Below, piece by piece: positions 1 to 10,866 of a stretch of DNA of 64,000 nt. This stretch comes from Xylogone sp. PMI_703 (Eukaryota > Ascomycota > Leotiomycetes): the NCBI GenBank assembly GCA_021399445.1, contig JAJTUQ010000002.1, positions 4,464,001 through 4,528,000 of the forward strand. The letters run 5' to 3'. Each line of letters starts with the position of its first letter. Position 1 is the stretch's first letter. Position numbers and translations under genes: made by a program. Under the pieces are notes generated by a model. The model worked only from the letters and a program-made list of their open reading frames with translations, searched no databases and was not told where the DNA came from.

Positions 1-1178
1 GAGATCGGCATTCAGCTGTGATACCAAGTATATATGGACCAGGCTCCTGGACGAGCTCATTTGCGTGTCTCGCATGGACTACGGGAACATATAGACCGCT
101 CCACTCGTAGACACGGACGCAGTAACGAATGGTTTCTGAAGCCATAGTCAACATAGCTGGGTAGTGGCTGACGAAGATGATTCGGCGTGTGGGGGACAAT
201 GCCGCCTCAATAACACCAACTATGTTGGGAATTGACAAGCAAGAAAACAAGGGCCACATAGCAAAGTTCTGGAAACCAGTCGGCGAAGAGGGGAATTGAT
301 AGCAAAGAGCATAATCCTTCATATCAATTCGCACAAGATCGTTCAATCTCGGAGCTGGAAAACTGAGAATGCGAGAGACTTCCTCAGCGTGGAACAAGTT
401 AGTGGCCTTGTTCCAGTGAATCCACATGCCTCGCAAGTAATCGCCCAAAAGGTTGTACAGAGGGTATCTGGAAAGGAATGACAAGCAGTAGGGAATCCAG
501 TAAGTCTCATCGGGCGAATCGTAGAAGTCGGTTTCGGTCCTTCGGCGGAGGTCTCGAATCGTCTCAGCACGTTTCTCATCTGCTCTCGACCAGACACGCA
601 GAGCGATACCGTACAGCGTATGAGATGAATCCTGTTGAAGAACGAAGGAGTGGTGCACGCAGTGTGGCTGGCTGCGACCAGTACAGATCTCTACATCGTG
701 AGGGAAGCAAGCCTAAAAAATAGTCAATATCAGGATATCATCATACTCATCCCTCTCGTTTGCAGTGGAAAATGGAATGTTAGCTTACCCTCATGGCAGA
801 ATGCAGAGCTCTAGCTATCTCATTATCTTGTTCCAGTCTAGGACTGCTTCCAAGGATCTCAGGAAGCCAGAACTGAGGAACCGCGCCCTTCATGTGACCA
901 ATCTTTCCTTGCACTGGAGGTGGAGCTTTTACCCACTGCGATGGTTCTCGGCCAACACCGCACACCATGTAGGCATGAGTGAGGGTTTTCGGGGTCCGCT
1001 GTTGGGGCTTGATGGCCAGAGTGGATGACATAGGCTGAGTGATGCGCGAGTGCAAAGAAGATGTCCGGCTCGGAATCATCAGATTCTGTTCGCTCTGGTC
1101 GCGGGTGCCCGGACGAGCATCGCGATCACTCGTCTTGGGGCGAACGAAGGAGGCATGGCTGTTCAGTGAGGGTCCCAT
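1..1178 (-). CDS. DENN-domain protein, N-terminal part, cut by the window edge
   Basis: Partial gene running off the left edge. I place the start at the ATG at 1178, which opens the longest in-frame exon (1178-789, 130 codons). A GT-AG intron at 788-713 joins in phase to an exon running from 712 out of the window. The spliced product has a Ser/Arg-rich leader, then a uDENN-like stretch (THAYMVCGVGREP, later FPHDVEICTGRSQPHC and FVLQQDSSHTLYGIALRVW). It continues with cDENN-like segments (WIPYCLSFLSRYPLYN, PTRRIIFVSHYP). DENN proteins are typically guanine-nucleotide exchange factors for Rab GTPases in membrane traffic. The Rab partner cannot be told from this fragment. The C-terminal end of the DENN module is missing. 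The family call is firm; the exact orthologue is not assigned. Confidence 0.85.
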
Positions 1179-4100
1179 GATTGTAGATTTCTAACGGTTC
1201 GTGCGCGTGTCGTGAAAGGTCTCCAGGGAAAATTCCAGTTCCAAGATATTATACTGCTGAATATACCCGATATTGTCGTTGTATTTTCTTCCCCCTTAAA
1301 GCTGTGATCTCTTCACCAGGAGCGACGAGGGGAGAAGCAGAAATGGATATCAACGATCAACACAGTTGACCGAGTTTGAAGAGGGGACAATGGCCCGATT
1401 GTGATGATGCCGAAAGGGATTTGTCGACGGACGGGAGGAATCAGAAAGAAGATGGAGGGTCCGGGTACGGTCTCAGCTTTTGTCGTCAGGGCCCAGCTGG
1501 GAGCAGCTCTCCGAGACACCGAAGGGAGTGTGTAGCGAACGGAAGCGTGGTCGAAGGCACGAGCGAAAAGGAGACAGGCGACAGGAGCGACAACAGCAAC
1601 AGGAGCAATTGGTTGCCGTCGAAAGGAGTCGAAAGTCAATCACCGCTACGAAGAGCCACGGCGACGCAGGTGCGAGATGCAGAGAATGCAATCGCGGGAG
1701 TGAAGGGAAAGGAAGAAGAGAAAAGAAAGAGAGACCCGGGTTAGAGAGCGAGAGGGAAAGGGAGGCAACAAAGGCACAGAATGAGAGGGAGAGAATGAGA
1801 GACTGGCAGAGGCTGGAAGGGTTTGGAGGGCGTCGTGCAGCGCGAGGGATTGGCCGGTGCTGGGCGGGAGAGCCCCCAGGCCCAAGGGAGGAAGGTGCCG
1901 CACACTATTTTGCATTAGCGAGTGTTAGCGAGCAAGCTAGCGCAGCCGAAGCGATGTGCAAGGAGTGCAGCTCAGGTCGGCCAGGGGGCAGCCCAAAGCA
2001 GACACGCAGGAACCGAGAGGAGGTCACTGGAAGGTGCAGAGCTGCAGCAACGTGCAGCCAAGCACACACCCCGGTGTAGCCAAAGCAAGACACGGCCGCA
2101 TTTGGGGTCGATGGGGCGACGAGAATTATGCAGAGGCCGCGCTGATTGGTGGATTAGCGGGGCTCGGATCCCGTCGTGCGTGGTCAGGGGTAGCTGTCGG
2201 GAGCATAGGCGGGGAAGGGGGGTCCCCTGCCGCGGTACCTGGAGCTTGATGCGGTTAGGGTTAGCGGTCTGCGCTATGCCGGATATGGACCCAGAAAGGG
2301 AGATTGGGTCCTCGTGTGCGCAGCTGGTGCAGATGGTTATCTCCGATGCAAGAGCTTTTCTGTCAGGAAGCTTCTGCCCTTTGGCACCAGTCCTGTGTGA
2401 AAAGTGGGATAGTCATCCTGGGGATACTGCAATACTGTATGATGTGTGATGAGTGAGGGAGCAGTTGAAGCGCGTTAATGGTTCATGATGCTGAGGTTCA
2501 GAACCACTTTCCGCCAGCATATTTAGAATGTGCTGTCTCCAGAGCCGTCGACTTTTTATTACAGTGGACAAGCTTCCGCGAATTGCCAATCCCCTCAGCT
2601 ATGTGCTCTTCTGCGCTGTAACGGAGCTCAACCGTGTGCTCTGGAAACCACGCATGGTAAAACGCCCCCTTTTCCACACGTGAACGATCCGTCTTGCGGC
2701 ATTCGTCCGCGCCCTTGGCTCTGCCGTGCTTCTATTTCTCTGCACGATAAGGCCATTATTAGGTATTATTACTGTACTGTACTGGCTGTATTACCGGTAC
2801 CAAGCAAGTCTCTCGCCCTCTTGTTTCTCTCTTCCGGCTGCTTTGTTTCCTTTCTGCTGATGTCCCTTGAGCCCTCAGGGCTGCTGCCAATCCGACGCTC
2901 GGATCCTCAGGATCCCTGCTGAGGGGCCTGATCCACGATTTTTTCCCAACCGGGCCGCGCGCTGGTGGTGTGCTTGGATCGTTTTTGTGCTACTTTTTCT
3001 TCTCCTCCTTCAATTGTGAGACGATGGATATAAAAAAGTCATGGTTGAAGGTCCAGGCCCGTGGCAACAAATGCAAAGGTGCGATGCATGCCATATGAGG
3101 CAGGCTACCGATATAGAATGCAAGCTCCATCAGCATGCAAGCGCATGTCGTGCTGTTACGCCGAAGAGTCGGCAGGCTGGGTGGTTGATAGTGGCGCGAA
3201 GTGCAGTCATTACCAACGGCGATCTGCCTGAGGGCATACCGGCCGGTACAGTACAGTGCTGCAATGCAGGTACAAGCGGTTGTAGTGGAGTTTCCACGTT
3301 TTTCCAGCAGCGCAAATGCATTTGCAGGTACGACTGTGGACAAGTAGATAACATCAGGCTATCCGCCAGAATGTTGAACAGTACTTGTACTTGTACACTC
3401 AGTATGGAGTAACAATATCAAGAGTTTCACACCAATGCTCTGTATCATGAGCTTCAGCCGTGGGGATCAAGGGATCATCAACCCCGAGTCCTGTTCGAGT
3501 CCTGTCGAGTCTCCTTGTGGCAACCTGCCGCGACGGTACCACCCAGCTCGTGCGGTGACATGCTGTGAGGCCACACGACTGAAGTTCCATGTGGTGCAAG
3601 ACCCGGTCCAGGTCGGCTTCTGCTGCCCTCGAAAAATTAGCAGACAAACAAATAGTGAGCATGAAAGGTACATCCGTACTTTGTACCACGATTTACGTAG
3701 ACCACAAAACGGAGAAACGGCCATGCCGTAGGAGAGCCATGCAAAAGAGTCGATGCTTCTTGGTGCCAAGTCACGGGCTTGGGTCGTGCGCTTTGCGATG
3801 TGCCGTCGGTGGAGGATCAAACGGCGTTGTCGTTGCTTTGTTATGTGGCTATCCTCACCATCCTGCCACGCCCTGCCATGCATTTGGGAGGCGAATCGAT
3901 ACAGGATACTTTCGTAATTCCTGATGCTAGAATGAGAGCCGCAGGGACGAAATAGGTCTGTACACAACCGCACGGTCTTGTTCCACCTCCCACAAGGACC
4001 AATGACCCGATGAAAGGATGCATTTTCGCAGCGTGCATTTTCTCCGTGTGGCCATCGCGTCACCCAAAAAGCTCCTAGAAGCATCAGCGCATTAATAATG

Positions 4101-6193
4101 CTACATGCCCCTCTCAGTGGCAATGAACATCGGTGTCCAGACCTGTCCTCCCTGAATTCGACTTTCTAGAAGAGCATAATCACCACCCAAGTGGCACCTT
4201 CGTAACGGTCTTGCAATCATCTCCGCTTCTCGAGAGAATAGAAACCAAGACAAAGTCAATGTTTGCTTTACAATTATTCTTGAGGTGGATTCGATATCCA
4301 CTTGGCAACTGCCGCTCCCGTTAAGTTACTGTTGCCCCGCTCACTTAGTCCAAATCGACCAGCTGTCGGCGGGACAGAAAAAGCAAAAGGAGCAATGCGA
4401 ATAGGAGAGGATGGCTGGCCTGTCGCGCCTGAAGATCGCAGATGGCGAGCCCTGCAGGCTGCTGGCAGCTCTCTGTCCCGATGGTCGGGTGCTTGCCTGG
4501 CTGTCTGTCGCCTTCCGCTCACTAACTGTGGGCGCCCTCAGCGCTCTGGAGCCCAGCCTCTGGGCCTGTAAGCACTGTAAAGTACTTCATTTGGGTACCT
4601 GCAGTGGAATCTACTGTAGCAACACAGCATTCCCTAGACAACATACCACGGAATCCTCATGTACTTCGCACTCACTGAAACGACCTGCGTCTGTACCCCT
4701 AATCCAGATGTCCTAATCCTTTCAACAGAAGCATCTCGCCAGGTTGTTGTCTACCAGCACAATTTGACAATTGTACCGTATTAGTGAGTAATTTACGCTC
4801 GCCATTACACGTCCTCCTGGATCTCTAAGACTCGTCCTAAATGCTTGAGGTCCTAAGTTAAGAGTGCACCGGCTCTGTGTCAGCCACTGAAGCCACCAGG
4901 TCCCGGAAGCCAGGACACAGGAATAGCCTAGAATCAACTACCCAGTGCCTCCATAGCGGTACGTCTCCAGGAAATCCCGTAGATCACCAGCGCTTTTCTC
5001 ATGTCCAGCACTTCTCTCCGCCTTGGATTTGCCTTTTCATGGCATTTATGTTGCACCATCTCTCAAAAGCAAGTTTCCTCCAGTTGCACAGTCGACAACT
5101 TGCATGGGCTGTCCCCGGTCTCGAAGAAAAGAAAATGCATGCCGGAACGCTGAACGCAGGGCGCCCCCATACGCAGAGACCTCCCAGCGCTCCCCTCTCC
5201 ACACTGAGCTTTGGCTCTCGTGGCTCCCCGAGAATTCTCTTGACGTCTACCTATCTCAGACAATCCATCAGATCTCCATGTTTTTCTTTTTATTTCTTTC
5301 CGACCTTGTCTTCACCGTCTTTTACTCTTTCCTTTTGTCAGAGATGCCAGAAGCAGAATTCCGTCCCTTATGAATTCTCCCAAAGAGTGGGTGTATCTCT
5401 TTGGCACATGTCTTACTACCGTATGACAGCCTTACTGTACTACTCCGTAGTAGATTAACCTTTGTCCCTCTTGCTGACGGGGTCATCACCGATTTGGTTG
5501 GCAGCTGGTCAGCCGTGTCAGCCCGCCCGCCTTCTCGCGCCTTCTGGGCTAGCTGAAACGAATGATCGACATGCCCGGGTGGATCCTGTAATGAATATCA
5601 ATGGCATGCTGCAGATGCTTGGGATCGAGATATTGTGGTGAATTTTTTTTGTGAAGCTGCACAAAAGTCTATGAAGTAGTGAACTTTTTGTTTCCGTTTG
5701 TCGGTTAGCATTTGCATATTATTCTCTACTTGGAAAGAGCATACGTGATGAAATGAGTCTCAAGTCTAGGCCTGAGATAGAGGTGTGCAGCATTGGATTT
5801 GCTTAGTGGTATATGGACTCTCTCAAAGATGAGATATGTCCCGGATATGACAACACTACTGTAGTGTGTTACAAAAACACAACAACAGGTCTCAAAGTAC
5901 TGTAGTTAACTACTTGTAGAGTCTCGGAATCCAGATGTAGATGATTATGTAATCAGCCCATAAAGCTCTGCCTCGGTGGGAAGGCAAAGGAAAAATATTT
6001 CTCCCTTATCGGGCGATAACATCAAAGAGCTCGAAAAAAGGTTCGGCAAAGCTCAGCAAGCTTCATTTACAACAAACTAAGCAAGAAAACAAGCAATAGA
6101 AAGGGGCAATACGACAATAAGAGCATAATTTAATCCCTCTCAAGATTACCTCTAAACTAACAAGCAAGGGCTAACCGGAAACTTACATTTTCA
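1179..6193. other. 5-kb intergenic stretch with no supported gene
   Basis: The part next to the DENN gene (1179-2300) is fairly GC-rich and contains a purine-rich tract. It probably holds that gene's 5' UTR and promoter. Open frames of 100-218 codons occur on both strands (for example 1480-2079 plus, 1922-2449 plus, 3467-4123 minus). They overlap each other, are Arg/Ser/Cys-rich, show no domain I recognise, and do not join across plausible introns, so I treat them as chance. The last 600 bases before BCD1 become AT-rich. Several short TAC/GTA-rich inverted repeats are scattered through it (for example 5438-5452). A lineage-specific gene or a long non-coding RNA cannot be excluded. Confidence 0.6.
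1701..1807. repeat. Purine-rich (GA) low-complexity tract
   Basis: The plus strand is almost all A and G over about 100 bases, so it is a CT tract on the strand of the DENN gene, about 520-630 bases upstream of that gene's ATG. Pyrimidine tracts on the coding strand are common in fungal promoters and 5' UTRs. A promoter role is inferred from position only. Confidence 0.55.
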
Positions 6194-7456
6194 ATGCCCC
6201 CCAAGGACGACGACCTCCTCACATCCCTCTGCCAAATCTGCCACATCCAACCACCAAAATACACCTGCCCTCGCTGCTCCCAACGGACATGCTCCCTTCC
6301 ATGCTCTAAGCGCCATAAGCTCTGGGCCAATTGCAATGGCGTGCGCGATCCAACAGTCTACAAGCCCATCTCTCAAGTTGCGACTCCATCAGGAATCGAC
6401 CATGACTATAATTTCCTGCATGGAATTGAGATTGGGAGGGAAAGAGCCGTGAGAGAGGTTGTTGATAGAAAGGGGTTGGTTTCTGAGGAAGAACTAAAGA
6501 GAGCAAGGATGGGACTTGATGATAATGAGGGGAGGAGAGGTCGAGGACGAGGGATGATGAGGAAAGAGAAGGAATCGCGGGGAGAAATTCCGCTGCGGAA
6601 AGCGTTTGCGGAGATGGAGATTAGGGTTCGCGCTGCGCCGAAGCAGATGAAGAGGAATGCTGAGAATGCGACAAATTGGAGTAAGAATCAGAAATGTGTT
6701 AATTGGACGGTGGAGTGGGTTCAAGTTAGGGAAGGAAGTGCGGCGACGAGGATTCTGAGCAAGACCTTGGATAGACATCCAATTGGAAGTGTTTTTGCGG
6801 ATTTGCTGGAGGAGGAAAGGAGGAAAGGATTGAATGAGGAGGAGAGAAGGTTGGAGAAGAAAAGGAAGGCTGAAGAGATTAAGGCACGTGGGACGAAGAA
6901 AGCCAAGATGGAGGTAGTTGCTGCGAATGTTTGTTCTGCTTGTGCTGTGGCTGCGATGCAGGATCCAGCAAATAATTCATGGAGTCTTGTGCCGGCCTCG
7001 ATGTTAGGCTCAGCTACTGCAGCTACAACCTCCTCGACTTCAGCAGATACACAACACTCATCTTCATCTTCCCAATCGGAGCAGCAACATCTCTCATTCT
7101 ACCTTCATCGCCCATGCACGCCATCATCCTTCCCCAAAGTCCTCATCCCAATAGATGCCTCACAGCCGCTGTCACAACTGCTACGAAAACGATTGGTGCT
7201 AGAATTTCCTACTGTATATGTCTTCGACAATAGGGAGATTGATCGCTTACCGGAGGAATTTATGCCAGAGAGCGAGTATATGGAAGCTGTGGGTGAGCGT
7301 GCTGCGCCCCCGGAGAATGAGGAAAGTGATACGGAGACGAGTGGTGAAGAGGGAGAGAGTGAGAGCGAGACCAGCTCCAGTGGCTCCTCGAGTGATGAAG
7401 ATGAGGATGAAGGAATGGAGGATGGTGAAGTTGATGAGTTACGCGTTTATGCATAG
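6194..7456 (+). CDS. BCD1: Box C/D snoRNP assembly factor BCD1 (HIT zinc finger)
   Basis: Single-exon gene of 420 aa. The N-terminus is a complete HIT-type zinc finger: C13, C16, C25, C28, C33, C37, H41 and C47, the C4-C2HC spacing of the family. The following stretch, with GIDHDYNFLHGIE at about residues 68-80, is characteristic of Bcd1/ZNHIT6 and separates it from other HIT-finger proteins. Bcd1 acts in the nucleus in early box C/D snoRNP biogenesis and steady-state snoRNA levels. The middle is Arg/Lys-rich with EERRLEKKRK-like charged helices. The last 50 residues are strongly acidic (Glu/Ser/Asp). The start is the first ATG after an in-frame AT-rich leader and sits directly before the finger. 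Family call firm; molecular role taken from family knowledge. Confidence 0.9.
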   Translation: MPPKDDDLLTSLCQICHIQPPKYTCPRCSQRTCSLPCSKRHKLWANCNGVRDPTVYKPISQVATPSGIDHDYNFLHGIEIGRERAVREVVDRKGLVSEEELKRARMGLDDNEGRRGRGRGMMRKEKESRGEIPLRKAFAEMEIRVRAAPKQMKRNAENATNWSKNQKCVNWTVEWVQVREGSAATRILSKTLDRHPIGSVFADLLEEERRKGLNEEERRLEKKRKAEEIKARGTKKAKMEVVAANVCSACAVAAMQDPANNSWSLVPASMLGSATAATTSSTSADTQHSSSSSQSEQQHLSFYLHRPCTPSSFPKVLIPIDASQPLSQLLRKRLVLEFPTVYVFDNREIDRLPEEFMPESEYMEAVGERAAPPENEESDTETSGEEGESESETSSSGSSSDEDEDEGMEDGEVDELRVYA

Positions 7457-7841
7457 TGTCTGTAGAGGCTTCATGGGTTGAGGGATAAGCTACGATTGTC
7501 TCTTTTCTTTTTTTGAACAAAAAGTAGGGCGGTCTATTCTTTGTAACTATACTGCGATGTCAATCTATTTTGGGGCGATGTATTGGTGTTCGGTGTTTAA
7601 ATTGGCTCTATTTTTCATCATCTGGAGTCATATCGATCCAATAGGGGGTGAGCTGAATCTAATAGTCGGTAGAATAATACTAAGCTATTTCAAAGTTTAC
7701 ATGAATCTCTTGCATCTTAGTGAGCATAGAAAAGAAAGGGAGAGAATACTAAGTAAGTGGTTTCATTAAATTAGTAGATCTCTATGATATATATACATAT
7801 ACAAATTGAAGCACACCCCAACACCATTGGAAAAATTAAGA
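7457..7841. other. AT-rich 3' intergenic spacer
   Basis: BCD1 and the small minus-strand ORF end towards each other here. The stretch holds T-rich runs after the BCD1 stop and several ATATAT runs near 7780-7800 that could serve 3'-end formation. I see no gene. Confidence 0.6.
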
Positions 7842-8396
7842 TCACAGCACATAGCATCCAACTTTACGTACCTCATTTCTTCTCCGCCGCCGCGACTTAT
7901 AGCTTAAGAAATTCCATGAAAGTGGTCCCAATACAATTCGGGCAAACGTAATCGCCAGTTTCTTCCACTCATTCTTTTCCCTCATCATCCTGCCCCACAA
8001 CATTGGATCTATCGCATCCACGTCCAACATTTCGACATCCTGGTCCTGATCGTTGTAATGCATAATTATCGAGGGCCATGCCCGCAACAGCTGCTCGGGA
8101 CCCACGCCTCTGGAATTCAGCTGCGAGATATCAGTATTATCGCCCATGACTACATCTGCTACCGGGAGGGGATCGACATATGCCTTTTTCCTCTTTCTCT
8201 TTCGTCTTCTCGCATCTAGAAGCTGTTTTCTCAGTATTCGCTTTTTCGCTTTATTTAGAAGCGCATTCCCGCCCCAGTATTTCCTTCGTCGTATGTTTTT
8301 TCTGATCATTAGCTCTGTGTTGCATTGGGCTGTGGGAGTCTTTCGCCTCGATCCTTGGAATGGATTCATTTTTTGCCGGGTAGTCTTACGGTACAT
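7842..8396 (-). CDS. Doubtful small basic protein, unrecognised
   Basis: Uninterrupted 184-codon frame with no family I recognise. The first 75 residues are very basic, with runs such as KAKKRILRK and RRRKRKRKKA that would serve as nuclear or nucleolar signals. A middle part with acidic patches (DQDQDVEMLDVD) follows, then a hydrophobic stretch (ITFARIVLGPLSWNFL) before a basic end (SYKSRRRRRNEVRK). The frame lies in AT-rich DNA where a 184-codon opening is not common by chance, which favours a real gene. Against it: no visible promoter, no introns and no homologue known to me. The start at 8396 is simply the first ATG; a second ATG nine codons later (MNPFQGSRR) is equally possible. Treat as a hypothetical protein. 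Confidence 0.4.
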   Translation of the reverse strand: MYRKTTRQKMNPFQGSRRKTPTAQCNTELMIRKNIRRRKYWGGNALLNKAKKRILRKQLLDARRRKRKRKKAYVDPLPVADVVMGDNTDISQLNSRGVGPEQLLRAWPSIIMHYNDQDQDVEMLDVDAIDPMLWGRMMREKNEWKKLAITFARIVLGPLSWNFLSYKSRRRRRNEVRKVGCYVL

Positions 8397-9349
8397 ATTG
8401 GATAATATAATGTGGTATCATGCGTCAAGCAAATAGTCACTAGGACTACTTATTGTCTGGGCCAAAATGGTTAAATATAAGATTATGAAGTGTGCACAGG
8501 TAATCAGGTGTTTCACTCGGTGATATACTCACGCGAAAGGATTGAGGAACAAAGGACAGAGATCAGAGAATGTGAAACAAAGAATACTATCGCCTTGAAA
8601 AGATTGAACCCTTTCGTATTTCTAGCACTAGGTCTGTGAGACTAGAAACAAAGCAGATTGTTTCTATATAGAGAAGGAGCTCTCTGCTCAGTTGAGCCTT
8701 CTGCGGTTGCACACTGTGCAGTGAAAAAGGCCTAGTCCAACTGGAACACTGTCTAGAAAGTTTTCCACTCTCAAAAGCAGTCCAAAGAAAACAAAGAAGA
8801 AATGAAAAAACAAAAGGAATAAATATAGTTGATTATCCTTGGCTGAATCTGTATTGGTACAAACCTGGATAAAATTACCGTTGTGGCTGAGTAATTATTT
8901 ACAAAAAACAATATGGACGGACCATCCCCGTATTCTATCTAATCTATGATTAAAAGTCCTCCCTGACGTGCAACAAAAGTCAGTCTCACGTTCATTACCA
9001 GCCAATCGCAGATAAAGTATCACGTGCAAGATTACTTTCTCTTCTCAGAAAGGAATAGACTTGAGCTTATTTTCAGGAATAGCCAATAAATGCGATGATT
9101 TACGTCAGGGATAAATTTCATGCAAAAATAAGATTCAGAAACTAAGTTTAGCTGTTAAGCTACATAGCGTATGTCCTGTCGATGCTAGCGGCATAAACGT
9201 ATGAAGTATTTCCCATACGAATCGAATTATTCTAAGTGTATACTATAGTATATATTATGCGAAAATCAGTGTAAATAACTGCTGAGATATTTGTGATTTT
9301 GACAAGTTTTTTGCGACAAAAGCTCCGCATCTAATATCTGACTTCATGA
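8397..9349. other. AT-rich intergenic region
   Basis: About 950 bases of AT-rich sequence upstream of both the small minus-strand ORF and TYW2. It includes a TA-rich stretch near 9237-9262. No open frame of note, no terminal inverted repeats and no target-site duplications were seen, so there is nothing to support a transposon. Confidence 0.55.
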
Positions 9350-10567
9350 ATGGCATCAAATCAAGCACAAACACCCACTACGAAGGATCGACCGCCAAAG
9401 CCAAAGCCCATCAATGCGATCGAAAGTAGTATTCGATCCTGGCTAGAATACCTCCCGCCTAGTTTGAAACAGTGCATTAAGTCTCCCATAGCAGAGTTAG
9501 TAGCGGGCACACCACGTCGATGGGTGGTATATCCTCCTATGGTGTTGCTCCCGTCCGGAAGCTTCTCGCAACAATGGTGGACTGATACCGGCTTGGAAGT
9601 TGAAGGAGTTAACACTAATTATAAAGAAGACCTCTGGAGACGAATTCTTGATGGAATAAGTAAGAGAGAAGGAAAAGGAGCCCTAACCCATCTGGCAGTT
9701 AATGCTGGGATTCCCCTTCATGTTGAAACTGGACAGGACCAGGAGAATATTATTCGCACCCCAAGTGGTCTTATAATGCTATATGGGGATTTTGGACCAT
9801 CTTTACCACCGGAACATCACCCAAATGAAGAAGATTTCCAGCAGGCATTCTGGGTGTCGACGAAGCAGAATGGCATCGTCCAGATATGGGCACCTAGGTA
9901 CACCATGTTTAGTAGAGGGAACATCAAAGAGAAAGCTAGGCTACTTGATTTCCACGACCAGAGTAAGAACGAGTTTGGGTCAAGGAAGAGGGAGAAAGAG
10001 GAATTGTCCAGACACATAGCCGTCGATATGTACGCTGGCATAGGGTATTTTGTATTCAGCTATGTGAAGATGGGATTGAAAAAAGTTATTGGGTGGGAAC
10101 TAAATCCATGGTCCGTTGAAGGCCTCAGGAGAGGAGCAATGGCCAACAGCTGGAGTGTTAAAATTATTCCTGGAGCCACAGAAGATGCCGAGATCTCATC
10201 CATAACGGGAGATGAACAGATAGTAGTGTTCTTGGAGGATAACAATATGGTAGAAAGGCGGCTGAAGAGCGTCGATTTCCGAGACATGATATTACATGTT
10301 AATTGCGGGTTGTTACCGAATAGTGATGCAAGCTGGAGAACGGCCTTGTGGATGATCAAAGAACGGGGCTGGTTACATCTGCACGAGAACATTGGGGTGA
10401 ACGATGTGGAACAGAGAAAGCTTAACATACAAGAACTATTTCAGCAGTGGATGAGAGAGGACTCCGATGACAGGAATTCAACGGTTGAGTATGTTGAGTA
10501 TGTTAAAACTTTTGCTCCTGGGGTATGGCATTGCGTTCTCGACTTGTATATTAGTAGAATGGCTTAA
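9350..10567 (+). CDS. TRM12: tRNA wybutosine-synthesising protein 2 (TYW2/Trm12)
   Basis: Single-exon gene of 405 aa. It transfers the 3-amino-3-carboxypropyl group of S-adenosylmethionine to the C7 position of the tricyclic base at position 37 of tRNA-Phe, a step of wybutosine synthesis, in the cytosol. The N-terminal half has the family signature PRRWVVYPPMVLLPSGSF (about 56-72) and GDFGPSL. The class-I methyltransferase fold carries motif I at V225-D226 (VDMYAGIGYF), then the characteristic GWELNPWSVEGLRRGA at about 248-263. The acidic residue and NPWS segment are the SAM/product contacts in the TYW2/Trm5 group. It differs from Trm5 in having NPWS instead of the methyltransferase NP-x-A type motif. 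Length fits fungal Trm12. The start is the ATG that opens the frame. Strong call. Confidence 0.9.
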   Translation: MASNQAQTPTTKDRPPKPKPINAIESSIRSWLEYLPPSLKQCIKSPIAELVAGTPRRWVVYPPMVLLPSGSFSQQWWTDTGLEVEGVNTNYKEDLWRRILDGISKREGKGALTHLAVNAGIPLHVETGQDQENIIRTPSGLIMLYGDFGPSLPPEHHPNEEDFQQAFWVSTKQNGIVQIWAPRYTMFSRGNIKEKARLLDFHDQSKNEFGSRKREKEELSRHIAVDMYAGIGYFVFSYVKMGLKKVIGWELNPWSVEGLRRGAMANSWSVKIIPGATEDAEISSITGDEQIVVFLEDNNMVERRLKSVDFRDMILHVNCGLLPNSDASWRTALWMIKERGWLHLHENIGVNDVEQRKLNIQELFQQWMREDSDDRNSTVEYVEYVKTFAPGVWHCVLDLYISRMA

Positions 10568-10866
10568 GTTACTAAATTCATACGTCCATGCGCCCAGGAA
10601 TTAAGGATTGAGACATTAGACAGGTATATATCTCCTATTTAACTCTGTACATTTGCTATCTATATAGATGCGTATTTATTCTTTCTCGCGCCAAGCCAGG
10701 TTAGCATAGCAACATAAAGGAAAAGGGGGTATCATATAATGTATATCCCAAACCCAAACAAAAGAAAATAAAAGTATTTATATCGCTAGACAAGCGTTTA
10801 CCATGCCTGATCCACAACTCAATATGCAGCCTTTAACTGTCTAAATGTTGATGAACCATCAGCCTC

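Noticed and set aside
1480..2079. 199-codon plus-strand frame rich in Arg, Glu and Gly
   Set aside because: It is a translation of the purine-rich tract upstream of the DENN gene. It overlaps other frames and has no recognisable domain.
2253..2266. Telomere-like TTAGGGTTAG
   Set aside because: Only about one and a half units; too short for an interstitial telomere repeat.
3467..4123. 218-codon minus-strand frame
   Set aside because: Cys/Trp/Arg-rich without patterning, overlapped by plus-strand frames of similar quality, no introns or promoter to support it.
8397..9349. Degenerate transposon in AT-rich DNA
   Set aside because: No terminal inverted repeats, target-site duplications or remnants of transposase-like frames seen.
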